From positions 186,001 to 250,000 of the forward strand of contig NZ_QJRJ01000082.1 in assembly GCF_003254625.1 (NCBI RefSeq): a DNA stretch of 64,000 bases. The letters are read 5' to 3'. Position 1 is the stretch's first letter. Every line of letters begins with the position of its first letter. Shown here piece after piece: positions 1 through 8,933 of the stretch. Position numbers and translations under genes: made by a program. The notes under the pieces are model-generated. The model did no database searches and was not told where the DNA came from. It was given only the letters and a program-made list of their open reading frames with translations. The stretch comes from Flavobacterium ginsenosidimutans. Its GTDB lineage: Bacteria; Bacteroidota; Bacteroidia; Flavobacteriales; Flavobacteriaceae.

Positions 1-1
1 G

Positions 2-1678
2 CGTCCGATTATGGAGCGTGGCCAATGGAAAAATTTAAACGGCTTGTGGAATTACAGCATTCAAGAATTCGGAAAAGCAGCGCCTTCAAAATACGACGGA
101 CAAATTCTGGTTCCGTTTGCGGCAGAATCTAGTTTGTCTGGCGTAATGAAAGAAGTTGGTTCTAAAAATGAACTTTGGTACGAAACTAATTTTTCAATTG
201 AATCTGGCTGGAATGGCAAAAACATTCTGTTGCATTTTGGTGCTGTCGATTGGAAAACTGAAGTTTTTATCAACGACATAAAAGTGGGTTCTCATACTGG
301 CGGATATACGCCGTTTTCATTTGACATTACGCCATTCATCCAAAAAGGTAAAAATCAAAAATTGGTTGTAAAAGTTTGGGATCCTTCAAATGACGGGCCG
401 CAGCCAAGAGGAAAACAAGTTAAAAACCCTGAAGGAATTTGGTACACTCCCGTTACAGGAATCTGGCAAACCGTTTGGATTGAACCTGTAAATGCTAAAA
501 ATATTACAGAATTAAAAACAACGCCAAATATTGATCAAAATACCATCAGTATTAAAGCTGAGGTAAATGGAGCAGAAAAAGGCGATTTAGTAGAAATTTC
601 AGTTTTAGACAATGGAAAAGAAATTGCCAATCAAAAGTCGGTTGTGGGCGAAAGCAATGATATTGTTTTGAATAATCTGAAATTATGGTCACCAGAAAGT
701 CCATTTTTGTATCAGACAAAAATTCGCTTAATCAGCAAAAATAAAGTCGTTGATGAGGTGAAAAGTTATTTTGCTATGCGTAAAATCTCGTCTAAAAGAG
801 ATGAAAACGGTATTATGAGAATGCAATTGAATAACAAAGATTATTTCCAATTCGGACCTTTAGATCAAGGCTGGTGGCCAGACGGACTGTATACGGCGCC
901 AACTGATGAAGCTTTGAAATATGATATCATTAAAACGAAAGAATTAGGTTTCAACATGATTCGTAAACATGTAAAAGTTGAACCAGAGCGCTGGTATACG
1001 CATTGCGACCAAATGGGAATTTTGGTTTGGCAAGATATGCCAAGTGGAGACGATCAGCCGATTTGGCAAAATAGAAAATACTTTGAAGGAACAGAATTAC
1101 AACGTTCTGCAAAATCAGAAGAAATCTACAGAAAAGAATGGAAAGAAATTATGGATCATTTGTATTCTTATCCAAGTATTGTCGTTTGGGTTCCGTTTAA
1201 TGAAGCTTGGGGACAATTTAAAACCGTTGAAATTACAGAATGGACGAAAAACTACGATTCGAGCCGTTTAACGAACTCTGCAAGTGGAGGAAATCACTTT
1301 CAAACGGGAGATATTTTAGATCTGCATAATTATCCTGGTCCAGAAATGTATCTTTATGACGCAAGACGAGTTACGGTTTTAGGAGAATATGGTGGAATAG
1401 GACTTCCGCTTGAAGGACATTTGTGGAGAGCAAATGACAACTGGGGTTACATTAAATTTAAAAATGCAAGTGAAGTTACCGCCGAATACATAAAGTACGC
1501 TGAAATGCTTCGAAAATACGTTAAAACGGGATTCTCTGCAGCAGTCTACACTCAAACAACAGATGTTGAAGGTGAAGTAAACGGTTTTATGACTTACGAC
1601 AGGAAAGTGGATAAAATGGATTTTAAAGCTGTCAACAAGATAAACACGGAGGTTATTAATGCTTTGAATGTTAAATAA
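2..1678 (+). CDS. Glycoside hydrolase family 2 (beta-galactosidase-like), 5'-truncated by window edge
   Basis: The reading frame is open to the window edge. The residues before the first Met (RPI, then MERGQWKNLNGLW) match the usual start of a GH2 N-terminal sugar-binding domain, so the true start and any signal peptide lie upstream. Order seen: jelly-roll sugar-binding domain (about residues 1-160, counted from the Met at 11), Ig-like middle domain (about 165-260), TIM barrel (about 265-550). The acid/base Glu is in FNEAWGQ (E398) and the nucleophile Glu in LGEYGG (E459). GH2 enzymes are retaining exo-glycosidases releasing beta-galactose, beta-mannose, beta-glucuronate or alpha-arabinose; substrate cannot be read from motifs alone. 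It heads a run of GH43, epimerase and GH43 genes, so a role in trimming arabinose/galactose-containing plant glycans is inferred. Confidence 0.88.
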   Translation, partial: RPIMERGQWKNLNGLWNYSIQEFGKAAPSKYDGQILVPFAAESSLSGVMKEVGSKNELWYETNFSIESGWNGKNILLHFGAVDWKTEVFINDIKVGSHTGGYTPFSFDITPFIQKGKNQKLVVKVWDPSNDGPQPRGKQVKNPEGIWYTPVTGIWQTVWIEPVNAKNITELKTTPNIDQNTISIKAEVNGAEKGDLVEISVLDNGKEIANQKSVVGESNDIVLNNLKLWSPESPFLYQTKIRLISKNKVVDEVKSYFAMRKISSKRDENGIMRMQLNNKDYFQFGPLDQGWWPDGLYTAPTDEALKYDIIKTKELGFNMIRKHVKVEPERWYTHCDQMGILVWQDMPSGDDQPIWQNRKYFEGTELQRSAKSEEIYRKEWKEIMDHLYSYPSIVVWVPFNEAWGQFKTVEITEWTKNYDSSRLTNSASGGNHFQTGDILDLHNYPGPEMYLYDARRVTVLGEYGGIGLPLEGHLWRANDNWGYIKFKNASEVTAEYIKYAEMLRKYVKTGFSAAVYTQTTDVEGEVNGFMTYDRKVDKMDFKAVNKINTEVINALNVK

Positions 1679-1703
1679 TTTTTAAACACATAGGCGTTTG
1701 GTT

Positions 1704-1805
1704 TGTCATCTCGACGAAGGAGAGATCACACAAGAAACTCCGCACAGTATGTCACCAATTTTTATCGAATCCCTAGTGTGATTCCTCGTTCCTCGGAATG
1801 ACAAA
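1704..1805. repeat. Dispersed ~100-bp intergenic repeat, family A, copy 1
   Basis: Begins TGTCATCTCGACGAAGGAG and ends GATTCCTCGTTCCTCGGA followed by ATGACA. Related elements with the same ends lie at 55389-55490 and 58669-58769, and a degenerate end lies at 2983-3012. It falls in the gap between the GH2 and GH43 genes and has no credible coding content. Downstream, 1858-1912 carries a second short repeat rich in CTTTGCG words, resembling the material at 44235-44336. Confidence 0.75.
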
Positions 1806-1937
1806 AAGATGCCGAACAGCTTTGTGTTCTTCGTCTTCTTCTAAAGTGACAAAGCTAAGAAAAAACCTTTGTGAACTTTGCGAAAAACCTTTGCGCCTTT
1901 GCGTTAAAAAACTCTAAGAGCCTAAAATCAATAAAAA

Positions 1938-2960
1938 ATGAAAAAATATCTAATCCTTTTTCTGTTCACAACAATAAGTTTTGCACAACAGAAAACATTC
2001 ACAAATCCAATCCTGCCATCGGGAGCAGATCCTTATAGCACGTATTACAAAGGCTATTATTACTACACGAACACACTTGGAAACAAATTGGTTTTGTGGA
2101 AAACAAAAGATCTTTCGGATATCAAAAATGCAAAAAGCAAAGTCATTTGGATGCCACCAAAAGGAACTGATTACTCAGCTGAAATCTGGGCGCCAGAGTT
2201 TCATATCATCAATGGGAAATGGTATTGCTATTTCGCGGCTGATAATGGAGATAACAACAATCACAGAATGTATGTTTTAGAAAATAAATCATCAGATCCG
2301 TTTAAAGGGAATTTTGAGTTTAAAGGCAAAATCGCTGCAAAAACCGATAAATGGGCAATTGATGGAAATGTTTTCGAATATAAAAAGCAATTGTACATGA
2401 TTTGGGCAGGCTGGGCAGGCGACAAAAACGGTCAGCAGAATATTTACATAGCTAAAATGAAAAATCCACTAGAAATTGACGGCGATCGTGTTATGATTTC
2501 TGCGCCAACAAATGATTGGGAAACGCACGGTGCGTTACACGACGATGTAAATCCGCCGCAAGTTAATGTGAATGAAGGGCCGCAATTTTTGGAAAGAAAT
2601 GGCAAAATCTTCATTGTTTTTTCTGCCAGTGGCTGTTGGACAGATTTCTATGCTTTAGGATTATTGAAATTCAAAGGCGGAGATAATTTGTTAGATGCTT
2701 CGGCTTGGGAGAAAGCTCCAGAACCAATTTTCAAGCAATCAGAGAAAGATAAAGTTTACGCTCCAGGGCATAATTCGTTTTTTAAATCACCTGACGGAAA
2801 AGAAGATTGGATTCTATATCATGCCAATTCAAATCCGGGTGAGGGCTGTGGGAATAAAAGATCTCCAAGAATGCAGAAAATTAATTGGGATGCAAACGGA
2901 TTTCCAGTTTTGGGCGAGCCTGTGAGTGAAGGAACGCTATTAGCTATTCCATCAAAATAA
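1938..2960 (+). CDS. Secreted glycoside hydrolase family 43 (arabinofuranosidase/arabinanase-like)
   Basis: A 340-residue protein with a cleavable signal peptide (MKKYLILFLFTTISFAQQ). The five-bladed beta-propeller signature of GH43 is visible: the base Asp in SGADPY (D31), the pKa-modulating Asp in WAIDGNVF (about D142) and the acid Glu in VNEGPQFL (about E213). The APGHNSFFKSPDGKEDWILYHA stretch near the C-terminus carries the propeller His found in many GH43 enzymes. GH43 enzymes invert alpha-L-arabinofuranosides or beta-xylosides. The layout resembles exo-acting arabinofuranosidases, but the subfamily is not settled. It lies 259 bp after the GH2 gene and 58 bp before the epimerase, consistent with a secreted hydrolase operon. 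Confidence 0.88.
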   Translation: MKKYLILFLFTTISFAQQKTFTNPILPSGADPYSTYYKGYYYYTNTLGNKLVLWKTKDLSDIKNAKSKVIWMPPKGTDYSAEIWAPEFHIINGKWYCYFAADNGDNNNHRMYVLENKSSDPFKGNFEFKGKIAAKTDKWAIDGNVFEYKKQLYMIWAGWAGDKNGQQNIYIAKMKNPLEIDGDRVMISAPTNDWETHGALHDDVNPPQVNVNEGPQFLERNGKIFIVFSASGCWTDFYALGLLKFKGGDNLLDASAWEKAPEPIFKQSEKDKVYAPGHNSFFKSPDGKEDWILYHANSNPGEGCGNKRSPRMQKINWDANGFPVLGEPVSEGTLLAIPSK

Positions 2961-3018
2961 TTAGAAAAGATTTTAAACCAGAGAATGAGATTGCTTCGTT
3001 CCTCGTAATGACATAAAA

Positions 3019-4197
3019 ATGAAAAACATTCAAATAGCTGCAGTTTTGTTGCTTGCGTTTTTTCAATTCAATTGTAGAAACAGCAAAAAAGACGATTCGG
3101 CTTTAAAAGAAAATACCGAAATCAAATTAGATTCCGTAAAAACGGTTTTAGAAACTAAAAACTTCGACACGATAATCGATGGCAAAAAAGTCAGTTTGTA
3201 TTGGATCGAAAACAAAGGTATAAAAGCTGCTTTTACCAATTATGGCGGGCGATTAGTAGGTTTGTGGATTGCAGATAAAAACGGAAAACAAACCGATGTT
3301 GTAGTTGGAATGAACAGCGTAAAAGGTTTTAAAAACTCGACTGAACCTTATTTTGGGGCTACGATTGGAAGAGTTGGCAACAGAGTTGCATTAGGCAAGT
3401 TTACGCTTGAAGGCAAGCAATATCAGATTCCGTTAAATAATGGAAAAAATGCTTTACACGGTGGTGTAAAGGGCTTTCAAGATGTAGTTTGGAATGCGGA
3501 AAAAACAGATGAAAAGACTTTGGTTTTTACTTATGTTTCTCCAGATGGCGAACAAGGTTTTCCAGGAAATCTGAATGTAAAAGTAACTTATACGCTTACA
3601 GATGATAATTCAGTGAAAATGGAATATGAAGCGACAACGGATAAAACGACAATTGTAAATCTAACCAATCATGCTTTTTTCAATTTAAATGGAGAGGGAA
3701 GCGGAACGATTTTAAATCATGAATTACAGATTTACGGAGATAAATTTACACCTGTTGATGAAGGTTTAATTCCGAGTGGCGAATTAAAATCAGTAAAAAA
3801 TACACCATTTGATTTTACTTCTAAACATACTATTGGCGAAAGAATCGAAACTAAAGACGAACAGCTGAAATTTGGAAAAGGTTATGACCACAATTATGTG
3901 CTGAATACAGACAAAAAAGATGGTTTTGTTCAAGCCGCAACGATTAAAGGCGATGTTTCAGGTATTACTTTAGATATTTATACAAAAGAACCTGGACTAC
4001 AGTTTTATAGCGGAAACTTTATGCAAAGTAAAAATACCTTTAAATCAGGTGCTAAAGATGATTTTAGAACTGCTTTTGCTTTAGAAACACAGCACTTTCC
4101 AGATGCTCCGAATCAGCCAAAGTTTGCTCCGATTACTTTAAAAGCAGGAGAGAAGTATCATACAGTTTCTTTGTATAAATTTTCGATCACAAAATAA
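3019..4197 (+). CDS. Aldose 1-epimerase (mutarotase) lipoprotein
   Basis: A 392-residue GalM-family protein. The N-terminus is a lipoprotein signal with Cys19 after FQFN, so it is predicted to sit in the cell envelope rather than the cytosol. Family motifs: GATIGRVGNRVALGKF (substrate Arg), NALHGG (His), NLTNHAFFNLNG (catalytic-acid His) and ALETQHFPDAPNQP (catalytic-base Glu, about residue 356). It interconverts alpha and beta anomers of sugars such as galactose, glucose or arabinose, so it would process sugars freed by the neighbouring GH2 and GH43 enzymes before uptake. A degenerate family A repeat end sits just before the start. A gap of 204 bp separates it from the next GH43 gene. Confidence 0.92.
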   Translation: MKNIQIAAVLLLAFFQFNCRNSKKDDSALKENTEIKLDSVKTVLETKNFDTIIDGKKVSLYWIENKGIKAAFTNYGGRLVGLWIADKNGKQTDVVVGMNSVKGFKNSTEPYFGATIGRVGNRVALGKFTLEGKQYQIPLNNGKNALHGGVKGFQDVVWNAEKTDEKTLVFTYVSPDGEQGFPGNLNVKVTYTLTDDNSVKMEYEATTDKTTIVNLTNHAFFNLNGEGSGTILNHELQIYGDKFTPVDEGLIPSGELKSVKNTPFDFTSKHTIGERIETKDEQLKFGKGYDHNYVLNTDKKDGFVQAATIKGDVSGITLDIYTKEPGLQFYSGNFMQSKNTFKSGAKDDFRTAFALETQHFPDAPNQPKFAPITLKAGEKYHTVSLYKFSITK

Positions 4198-4401
4198 TGT
4201 TTTTCGCAATTATTTCCACGATTTCGATACCCTAAAAATCGAATTAAAAATACAGTTTTAAAAACAAAAAAGTAATCAAGATTTTGTTGTGATTTATTTA
4301 AAAAATGGCGCAATTTCTACTATAGGTTTTTTCTATACTAAGTATTTAACTATTTGATTTTTAGATTTAAAATTATATTTAACTAAATAAAAAGTTTAAT
4401 A

Positions 4402-5382
4402 ATGAATGTTAAGAGATATTTTAGTCTGCTGAGTTTGTTTTGTGTCTTTATTTGTTGTTCTCAAGAGAAAGAAACGGCTAAAAAAACGGCTTCAAAAGAC
4501 AAATCAATCTTGCTGGCAGATCCGACCATTTTTTACGAAAATGGAGTTTATTATTTGTACGGAACAACAACTGGAGATTTTCCTAACGGAGAAGGTTTTC
4601 AAGTGTACACTTCTTCAGATTTAAAAAAATGGAATGGTCCATCTGGCGCACAAAATGGTTTGGCTTTAAAAAAAGGTGATGCTTTTGGAACGAAAGGTTT
4701 TTGGGCTCCTCAGATTTTTAAATTCAATGGAAAATATCAAATTATTTACACAGCCGATGAGAATATCGCTATCGCAAGTAGTGATAGTCCGATTGGGCCA
4801 TTTAAAAGCGATTCTAAGGCTCCAATGTTTAATTTGGGCAAACAGATCGATCCGTTTGTTTTTGTTGATGAGGATGGTAAAAAATACCTTTATCACGTGC
4901 GTTTGACTAACGGGAACAGAATTTTTGTTGCAGAATTAAAAGAAGACCTGTCGGGAATTAAAGAAGAAACGCTGAAAGAATGCATTTCTGGGGTTCTTCC
5001 TTGGGAAAATACACAAAATGTATCTTGGCCAGTCACAGAAGGTCCAACGGTCTTAAAACACAACGGTTTGTATTATATGATTTATTCTGCAAATGATTTT
5101 AGAAATCCTGATTATGCTGTAGGGTATGCAACAGCAAAAAGTCCGTATGGACCTTGGAAAAAAGCTGCGGAAAGTCCAATAATAAGCCGTAAAGACGTTG
5201 GAATAAATGGAGTTGGCCATGGAGATGTTTTTTATGATAAAGACGGAAAAATGAAATATGTTCTGCATACGCATTTAAGCAATAGCGGGGTTTCGCCAAG
5301 AAAGGCAGGAATTATCGATATTGATTTTGAAGGAAATAAAATCAAAGCAAATGCTAAAAGTTTTGTCTTATTGCAAGAGTAA
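4402..5382 (+). CDS. Glycoside hydrolase family 43 lipoprotein
   Basis: A 326-residue protein with a lipobox ending in a Cys pair (FICC, C18/C19), so probably anchored in the envelope. The GH43 triad is clear: LLADPTIF (D40), QIDPFVFVDEDG (about D150) and VTEGPTVL (about E213); GVGHGDVFYD supplies the propeller His. It is a different GH43 subfamily from the one at 1938, with little similarity beyond the motifs. Likely exo-acting on arabinosyl or xylosyl residues; the exact linkage is unknown. It is the last gene of the carbohydrate cluster and is followed by a strong terminator at 5411. No SusC/SusD pair is in the window, so the cluster may continue upstream of position 1. Confidence 0.87.
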   Translation: MNVKRYFSLLSLFCVFICCSQEKETAKKTASKDKSILLADPTIFYENGVYYLYGTTTGDFPNGEGFQVYTSSDLKKWNGPSGAQNGLALKKGDAFGTKGFWAPQIFKFNGKYQIIYTADENIAIASSDSPIGPFKSDSKAPMFNLGKQIDPFVFVDEDGKKYLYHVRLTNGNRIFVAELKEDLSGIKEETLKECISGVLPWENTQNVSWPVTEGPTVLKHNGLYYMIYSANDFRNPDYAVGYATAKSPYGPWKKAAESPIISRKDVGINGVGHGDVFYDKDGKMKYVLHTHLSNSGVSPRKAGIIDIDFEGNKIKANAKSFVLLQE

Positions 5383-5410
5383 AACGATTGATTTTAGAGT
5401 TGATAACGGG

Positions 5411-5440
5411 AAAAGAGATGCTTTGGCATCTCTTTTTTGT
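5411..5440 (+). terminator. Intrinsic terminator after GH43
   Basis: Stem AGAGATGC / GCATCTCT with a 4-nt TTTG loop, extended by A:T pairs and followed by a T run. It closes the hydrolase operon. Confidence 0.85.
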
Positions 5441-5492
5441 TTAAGAAATATAGCGATAAAATAAGTATTTAACAGAGATATAATTTAAAACG

Positions 5493-5523
5493 TTGGTTAT
5501 TTCATACCAGATTCGTACATTGG
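5493..5523 (+). promoter_or_regulatory. Candidate Bacteroidota promoter for the hotdog gene
   Basis: TTG (5493-5495), 20-nt spacer, TACATTGG (5516-5523), close to the Bacteroidota consensus TTG-N19/20-TAnnTTTG with one mismatch in the -7 box. It ends 16 bp before the start codon at 5540. Motif match only. Confidence 0.4.
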
Positions 5524-5539
5524 TAAAAATTACACAAAC

Positions 5540-5953
5540 ATGACTAAAAAAATAGAAGATTTAATTCCGCATCGTGCACCGTTTCTTTTTGTCGATGAAA
5601 TTATTTCTTATACTACAGAAACAATCATTGGTTTAAAGACATTTACAGATAAAGATGCTTGGCTCCAGGGTAGTTTTCCAGATTTTAATTTTGTTCCAGG
5701 AACTATTTTAATCGAAGCAATGGCGCAATGTGGAGGCGCAGGAATAAAGCTTTTAGGAATCGCAGACGGCGTTTTTGGGTTAGTAAGTATGGATAATGTT
5801 GAGTTTTTTGCTGGTGTTGAGTTTAATAAACTGGTTAAATTTGTAGTGAAAAACATTCGCACAAGTGAAAAAATCATTAAACAATATGGAGAAGCTTTTG
5901 ATGAAGATAAATTGATTATGAAAGGTGAATGGATGTGTGTGAAGCTTCAGTAA
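5540..5953 (+). CDS. FabZ-like hotdog-fold dehydratase homologue with altered active site
   Basis: A 137-residue hotdog protein that matches the FabZ layout: LIPHRAPFLFVDEI at the N-terminus and PGTILIEAMAQCGG for the central helix. In FabZ, which dehydrates 3-hydroxyacyl-ACP, the catalytic pair is the His of GHFP and the Glu of the EAMAQ helix. Here the Glu is kept but the equivalent of GHFP reads GSFP, so the catalytic His is replaced by Ser. It stands alone between two terminators, not in a fatty-acid operon. It could be a specialised acyl-ACP or acyl-CoA handling protein, an aryl-polyene type dehydratase relative, or inactive. It is unlikely to be the housekeeping FabZ. Confidence 0.75.
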   Translation: MTKKIEDLIPHRAPFLFVDEIISYTTETIIGLKTFTDKDAWLQGSFPDFNFVPGTILIEAMAQCGGAGIKLLGIADGVFGLVSMDNVEFFAGVEFNKLVKFVVKNIRTSEKIIKQYGEAFDEDKLIMKGEWMCVKLQ

Positions 5954-5984
5954 AAGAATAAAAGCTAGAATTTGTATAGAAAAT

Positions 5985-6016
5985 AAAAGCGTCCTAGAAT
6001 AGTCTAGGACGCTTTT
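5985..6016. terminator. Bidirectional terminator between convergent genes
   Basis: A 14-bp stem, AAAAGCGTCCTAGA / TCTAGGACGCTTTT, with a 4-nt loop and flanking A and T runs. It serves the hotdog gene (+) and the OmpA-like gene (-), and its last base overlaps the stop codon of the latter. Confidence 0.88.
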
Positions 6017-7944
6017 TACATTTTGGTAATGATGAATTCGCTTCGTCGATTGATTTGATGCTGAGCTTCTGTACACGGAACTCCGTTGGAGCAATTGTTG
6101 ATTAACTGAGTTTCTCCGTAGCCTATAGCGCTTTCTATTCTTTCGGGGGCAACTCCTTGAGAAATGAGATAATCTCTTGTGGCTTTTGCTCTTCGATCTG
6201 AGAGCTCAAGATTGTATTGATCATCGGCACGAGAATCGGTATGCGATTCAATTTTTATTACTACTGAGTTATACTGATGCATTAAGAGAACCATTTTATT
6301 TAATTCTATTGCAGCATCATAGCGAATTTCTGATTTGTCTAAATCAAAGAAAATGATTCCGATTTTTATTTTTAAAACGCCATTTTCGCGAACAATTAAA
6401 GCTGGATCTAAACCTACTGGAACTTCTGTTTTTCCAGAACTATTTGCTGTAACGATCGCTTTATTATTGGTGTTATAATTGTCTTTTGTGACCTCAATAG
6501 TATACGAAGTGTTGCAATTTATATTGTTATTAAAGTCGTATTTTCCGTCAAGCTGAGAAACGGTTTCAGCCACTTTTATTCCGTTTGTATTTTTAAGCGT
6601 AACCATCGCGCCGCCGATTCTGTTGTTTGAAATGGCATCAAAAATATATCCGCTTATAGCTTGATTGCATGATCTTTCAAAAGAGTAAATATCATCATCT
6701 CCTTTTCCTGTTTTTCTGTTAGAACAGACAAAACCTTTGTTGGTTGCTTCGTTAACGATATAGCCAAAATCGTCTCGATTACTGTTTAATGGCGCACCAA
6801 GATTGGCTGGTGTATCAAAAACACCGTCGTTTATTCTGCTTTCGAATACGTCTAAACCTCCTAAACCTAAGAAGCCATCAGAAGAAAAATAAAGTGCCTG
6901 ATCGGTGATGTAAGGAAACATTTCGCGTCCTGTTGTATTTATTTTTTCGCCTAAATTTTTGGGTTCAGAAAATTTATTATTGCCTAAAATATCAACGACA
7001 AAAATATCTGTAGAACCAATTGTTCCCGGCATATCTGAAACGAAATACAGCTTTTTCCCGTCTTTGCTTACGGAAGGATGTCCGACTGAATAATTGTCGC
7101 TGTTAAAAGGCAACTCTTTAATATCGGTCCATTGTGTAGTTCCGTTTTGGTTTTCTACAGCTGTTGCGGAGTAAATTTTTAAATTATTAATGCCTTTGCT
7201 GTCACGTTTTAGTTTTCCGTTATAGTTATTTCGGGTAAAGTAAATGGTTTTTTCATCTGGAGAAAAAGCAATACAGGCTTCATGATATTTGGTTGTGATG
7301 TCTTTTCCGAATCGTTCTTTGAAAGTAACATTAGATTGTGTTTCATTTATTTTTCCTAGCTGCATATTAAGATACGGTTGATCGTTCCATCCGTATTTGT
7401 CTGTTTTCCAATACGAAGAATCGACAGTTGTTGAATAAACTAAATCGCCTTTGTAATACATTGGTCCGAAGTCTGAATAAGCGGAATTAATGTCTAAATT
7501 CTCCAGTATAAAAGACGGTTTTATATTTTCAATATCCTCTAGTGTGACATTTTTAAGAGAAAAGTTGTTAGCTCTGGCATCGGTTGATTTTTGTTTTTCG
7601 GCGAAATTTTTCATCCATTTTTTTGCCAGATCATAATTCTGAATTCCTTGCAGCGACTGTGCATAACGGAATAGATATTCGGCCGAAACTTCATTAGGAT
7701 AATCAGCAATCAGTTTTCCGTACCATTTTGATGCGCTTGACATTCTGGTATTGAAATAATAAGCATCTCCAAGCCGCTGAAGCGTTTCTTTAGAAGCATC
7801 ACCGTTATTTATTGAAAGTTCATACGATTTTGCGGCTTCCACATAATACATCTTATCAAAAAGAGCATCGGCAGTTTTGTTTTTGGTTTGCGAATAAATC
7901 AGCTGTATAACCAATAATGCGAGTATAGTAATTGTTCTTTTCAT
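6016..7944 (-). CDS. OmpA-family peptidoglycan-binding protein with TPR, WD40-like (PD40) and carboxypeptidase-regulatory-like domains (PorE-like)
   Basis: A 642-residue exported protein with signal peptide MKRTITILALLVIQLIYSQ. Domain order: TPR-like helices (about 25-125), PD40/WD40-like propeller blades with repeated YFTRN, LYFVSD and LYFSSD motifs (about 150-420), a carboxypeptidase-regulatory-like beta-sandwich (ISGYIFDAISNNRIGGA, about 430-510) and a C-terminal OmpA domain (about 530-642) with the peptidoglycan-binding pattern IESHTDSRADDQYN and LSDRRAKATRDYL. This architecture is shared with PorE and with OmpA proteins that accompany PorP/SprF partners in T9SS loci. It is the third gene of the adhesin operon, 12 bp after the PorP/SprF-like gene. 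It probably anchors the surface complex to the cell wall. Confidence 0.9.
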   Translation of the reverse strand: MKRTITILALLVIQLIYSQTKNKTADALFDKMYYVEAAKSYELSINNGDASKETLQRLGDAYYFNTRMSSASKWYGKLIADYPNEVSAEYLFRYAQSLQGIQNYDLAKKWMKNFAEKQKSTDARANNFSLKNVTLEDIENIKPSFILENLDINSAYSDFGPMYYKGDLVYSTTVDSSYWKTDKYGWNDQPYLNMQLGKINETQSNVTFKERFGKDITTKYHEACIAFSPDEKTIYFTRNNYNGKLKRDSKGINNLKIYSATAVENQNGTTQWTDIKELPFNSDNYSVGHPSVSKDGKKLYFVSDMPGTIGSTDIFVVDILGNNKFSEPKNLGEKINTTGREMFPYITDQALYFSSDGFLGLGGLDVFESRINDGVFDTPANLGAPLNSNRDDFGYIVNEATNKGFVCSNRKTGKGDDDIYSFERSCNQAISGYIFDAISNNRIGGAMVTLKNTNGIKVAETVSQLDGKYDFNNNINCNTSYTIEVTKDNYNTNNKAIVTANSSGKTEVPVGLDPALIVRENGVLKIKIGIIFFDLDKSEIRYDAAIELNKMVLLMHQYNSVVIKIESHTDSRADDQYNLELSDRRAKATRDYLISQGVAPERIESAIGYGETQLINNCSNGVPCTEAQHQINRRSEFIITKM

Positions 7945-7956
7945 AGACTATCCGTA

Positions 7957-8880
7957 TTAAAAGAATCTTGGTGATTTTAGTCCTTTTTTGCGTGAAACCA
8001 GTTCAAAGCGAAGCATAATTTCGTGCGTACCGCTGTTATAATTCTGCAAAGCGGTTGTAGTATAATCGTAGGCGTAACCTGCCATAATCATTGGTGTGAT
8101 CTGGATTCCGACTAGACCGCTTACAGAATCTGATGTACGATAAGAAACACCAAGTGTTAGAGCATTATTAAACATAAAATTGGCTGATATATCTGCAATT
8201 AAAGGTGCTCCAGCCACATATTTGACCAAAACAGCTGGTTTGAATTTGGTATGAGCAGAAAGGTCAAAAACAATACCTCCAATCAGATACAGGTGAATTC
8301 TCTGATTAACTAAATCTTCGCTGATATCGTCATAAGTATAACGTTCTCTGGTCATAAAATTCGGAATTGAAATTCCAACATAATCTCTTTCTCCATGCCA
8401 ATACAATCCAGCTCCAACAACGGGCAGGAATTTATTGGTAATGTTTTCACGAAATTGTACATCTGGATCTTTGTAGCTTCCTTTAGACCAATCGATATTA
8501 ATTACGCGTCCACCACCTTTTATTCCAAAAGAGAGTTTATGTGATTCGCCAGATTTAATGGTATAAGAGAAATTGGCATCCAAATACTGCTCGTCTGTTG
8601 GTCCGATTTCTTCATTTACGACTGAAATTCCGAGACCTACATTTTTTGCGACAGGTGTATCCAGAGAAAAACTTTGAGTATTTGGAGCACCTTCAAGACC
8701 AACCCATTGTGTTCGATAAATTCCTGTTATAGCTAAATGTCCCAGAGAACCGGCATAAGCCGAGTTTACAGTGAGTGTATTGTACATATATTGCGTGTAT
8801 TGTGGGTCTTGCTGTGCAAAGGCTCCATATGCCGAGAATAGAGTTATTATCGCGAAAACCTTTTTTATATTTTTAATCAT
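7957..8880 (-). CDS. PorP/SprF family outer-membrane protein
   Basis: The start is set at 8880 (307 residues), where MIKNIKKVFAIITLFSAYGAFAQ forms a clean signal peptide. The longer frame from 8952 would add 24 non-signal residues and overlap the adhesin stop. The mature part begins QQDPQYTQYMYNTLTVNSAYAGS, the hallmark opening of the PorP/SprF family, and continues as a predicted beta-barrel. PorP/SprF proteins are dedicated partners needed to secrete or surface-attach individual type B C-terminal-domain proteins, as SprF is for SprB in gliding flavobacteria. Its place directly after the giant adhesin indicates that the adhesin is its client. An OmpA-like gene follows. Confidence 0.92.
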   Translation of the reverse strand: MIKNIKKVFAIITLFSAYGAFAQQDPQYTQYMYNTLTVNSAYAGSLGHLAITGIYRTQWVGLEGAPNTQSFSLDTPVAKNVGLGISVVNEEIGPTDEQYLDANFSYTIKSGESHKLSFGIKGGGRVINIDWSKGSYKDPDVQFRENITNKFLPVVGAGLYWHGERDYVGISIPNFMTRERYTYDDISEDLVNQRIHLYLIGGIVFDLSAHTKFKPAVLVKYVAGAPLIADISANFMFNNALTLGVSYRTSDSVSGLVGIQITPMIMAGYAYDYTTTALQNYNSGTHEIMLRFELVSRKKGLKSPRFF

Positions 8881-8933
8881 AGCCAATTTTATTTTGGTTA
8901 ATCCTATTCTTAAATTGCCTTTTCTAAATGGTC

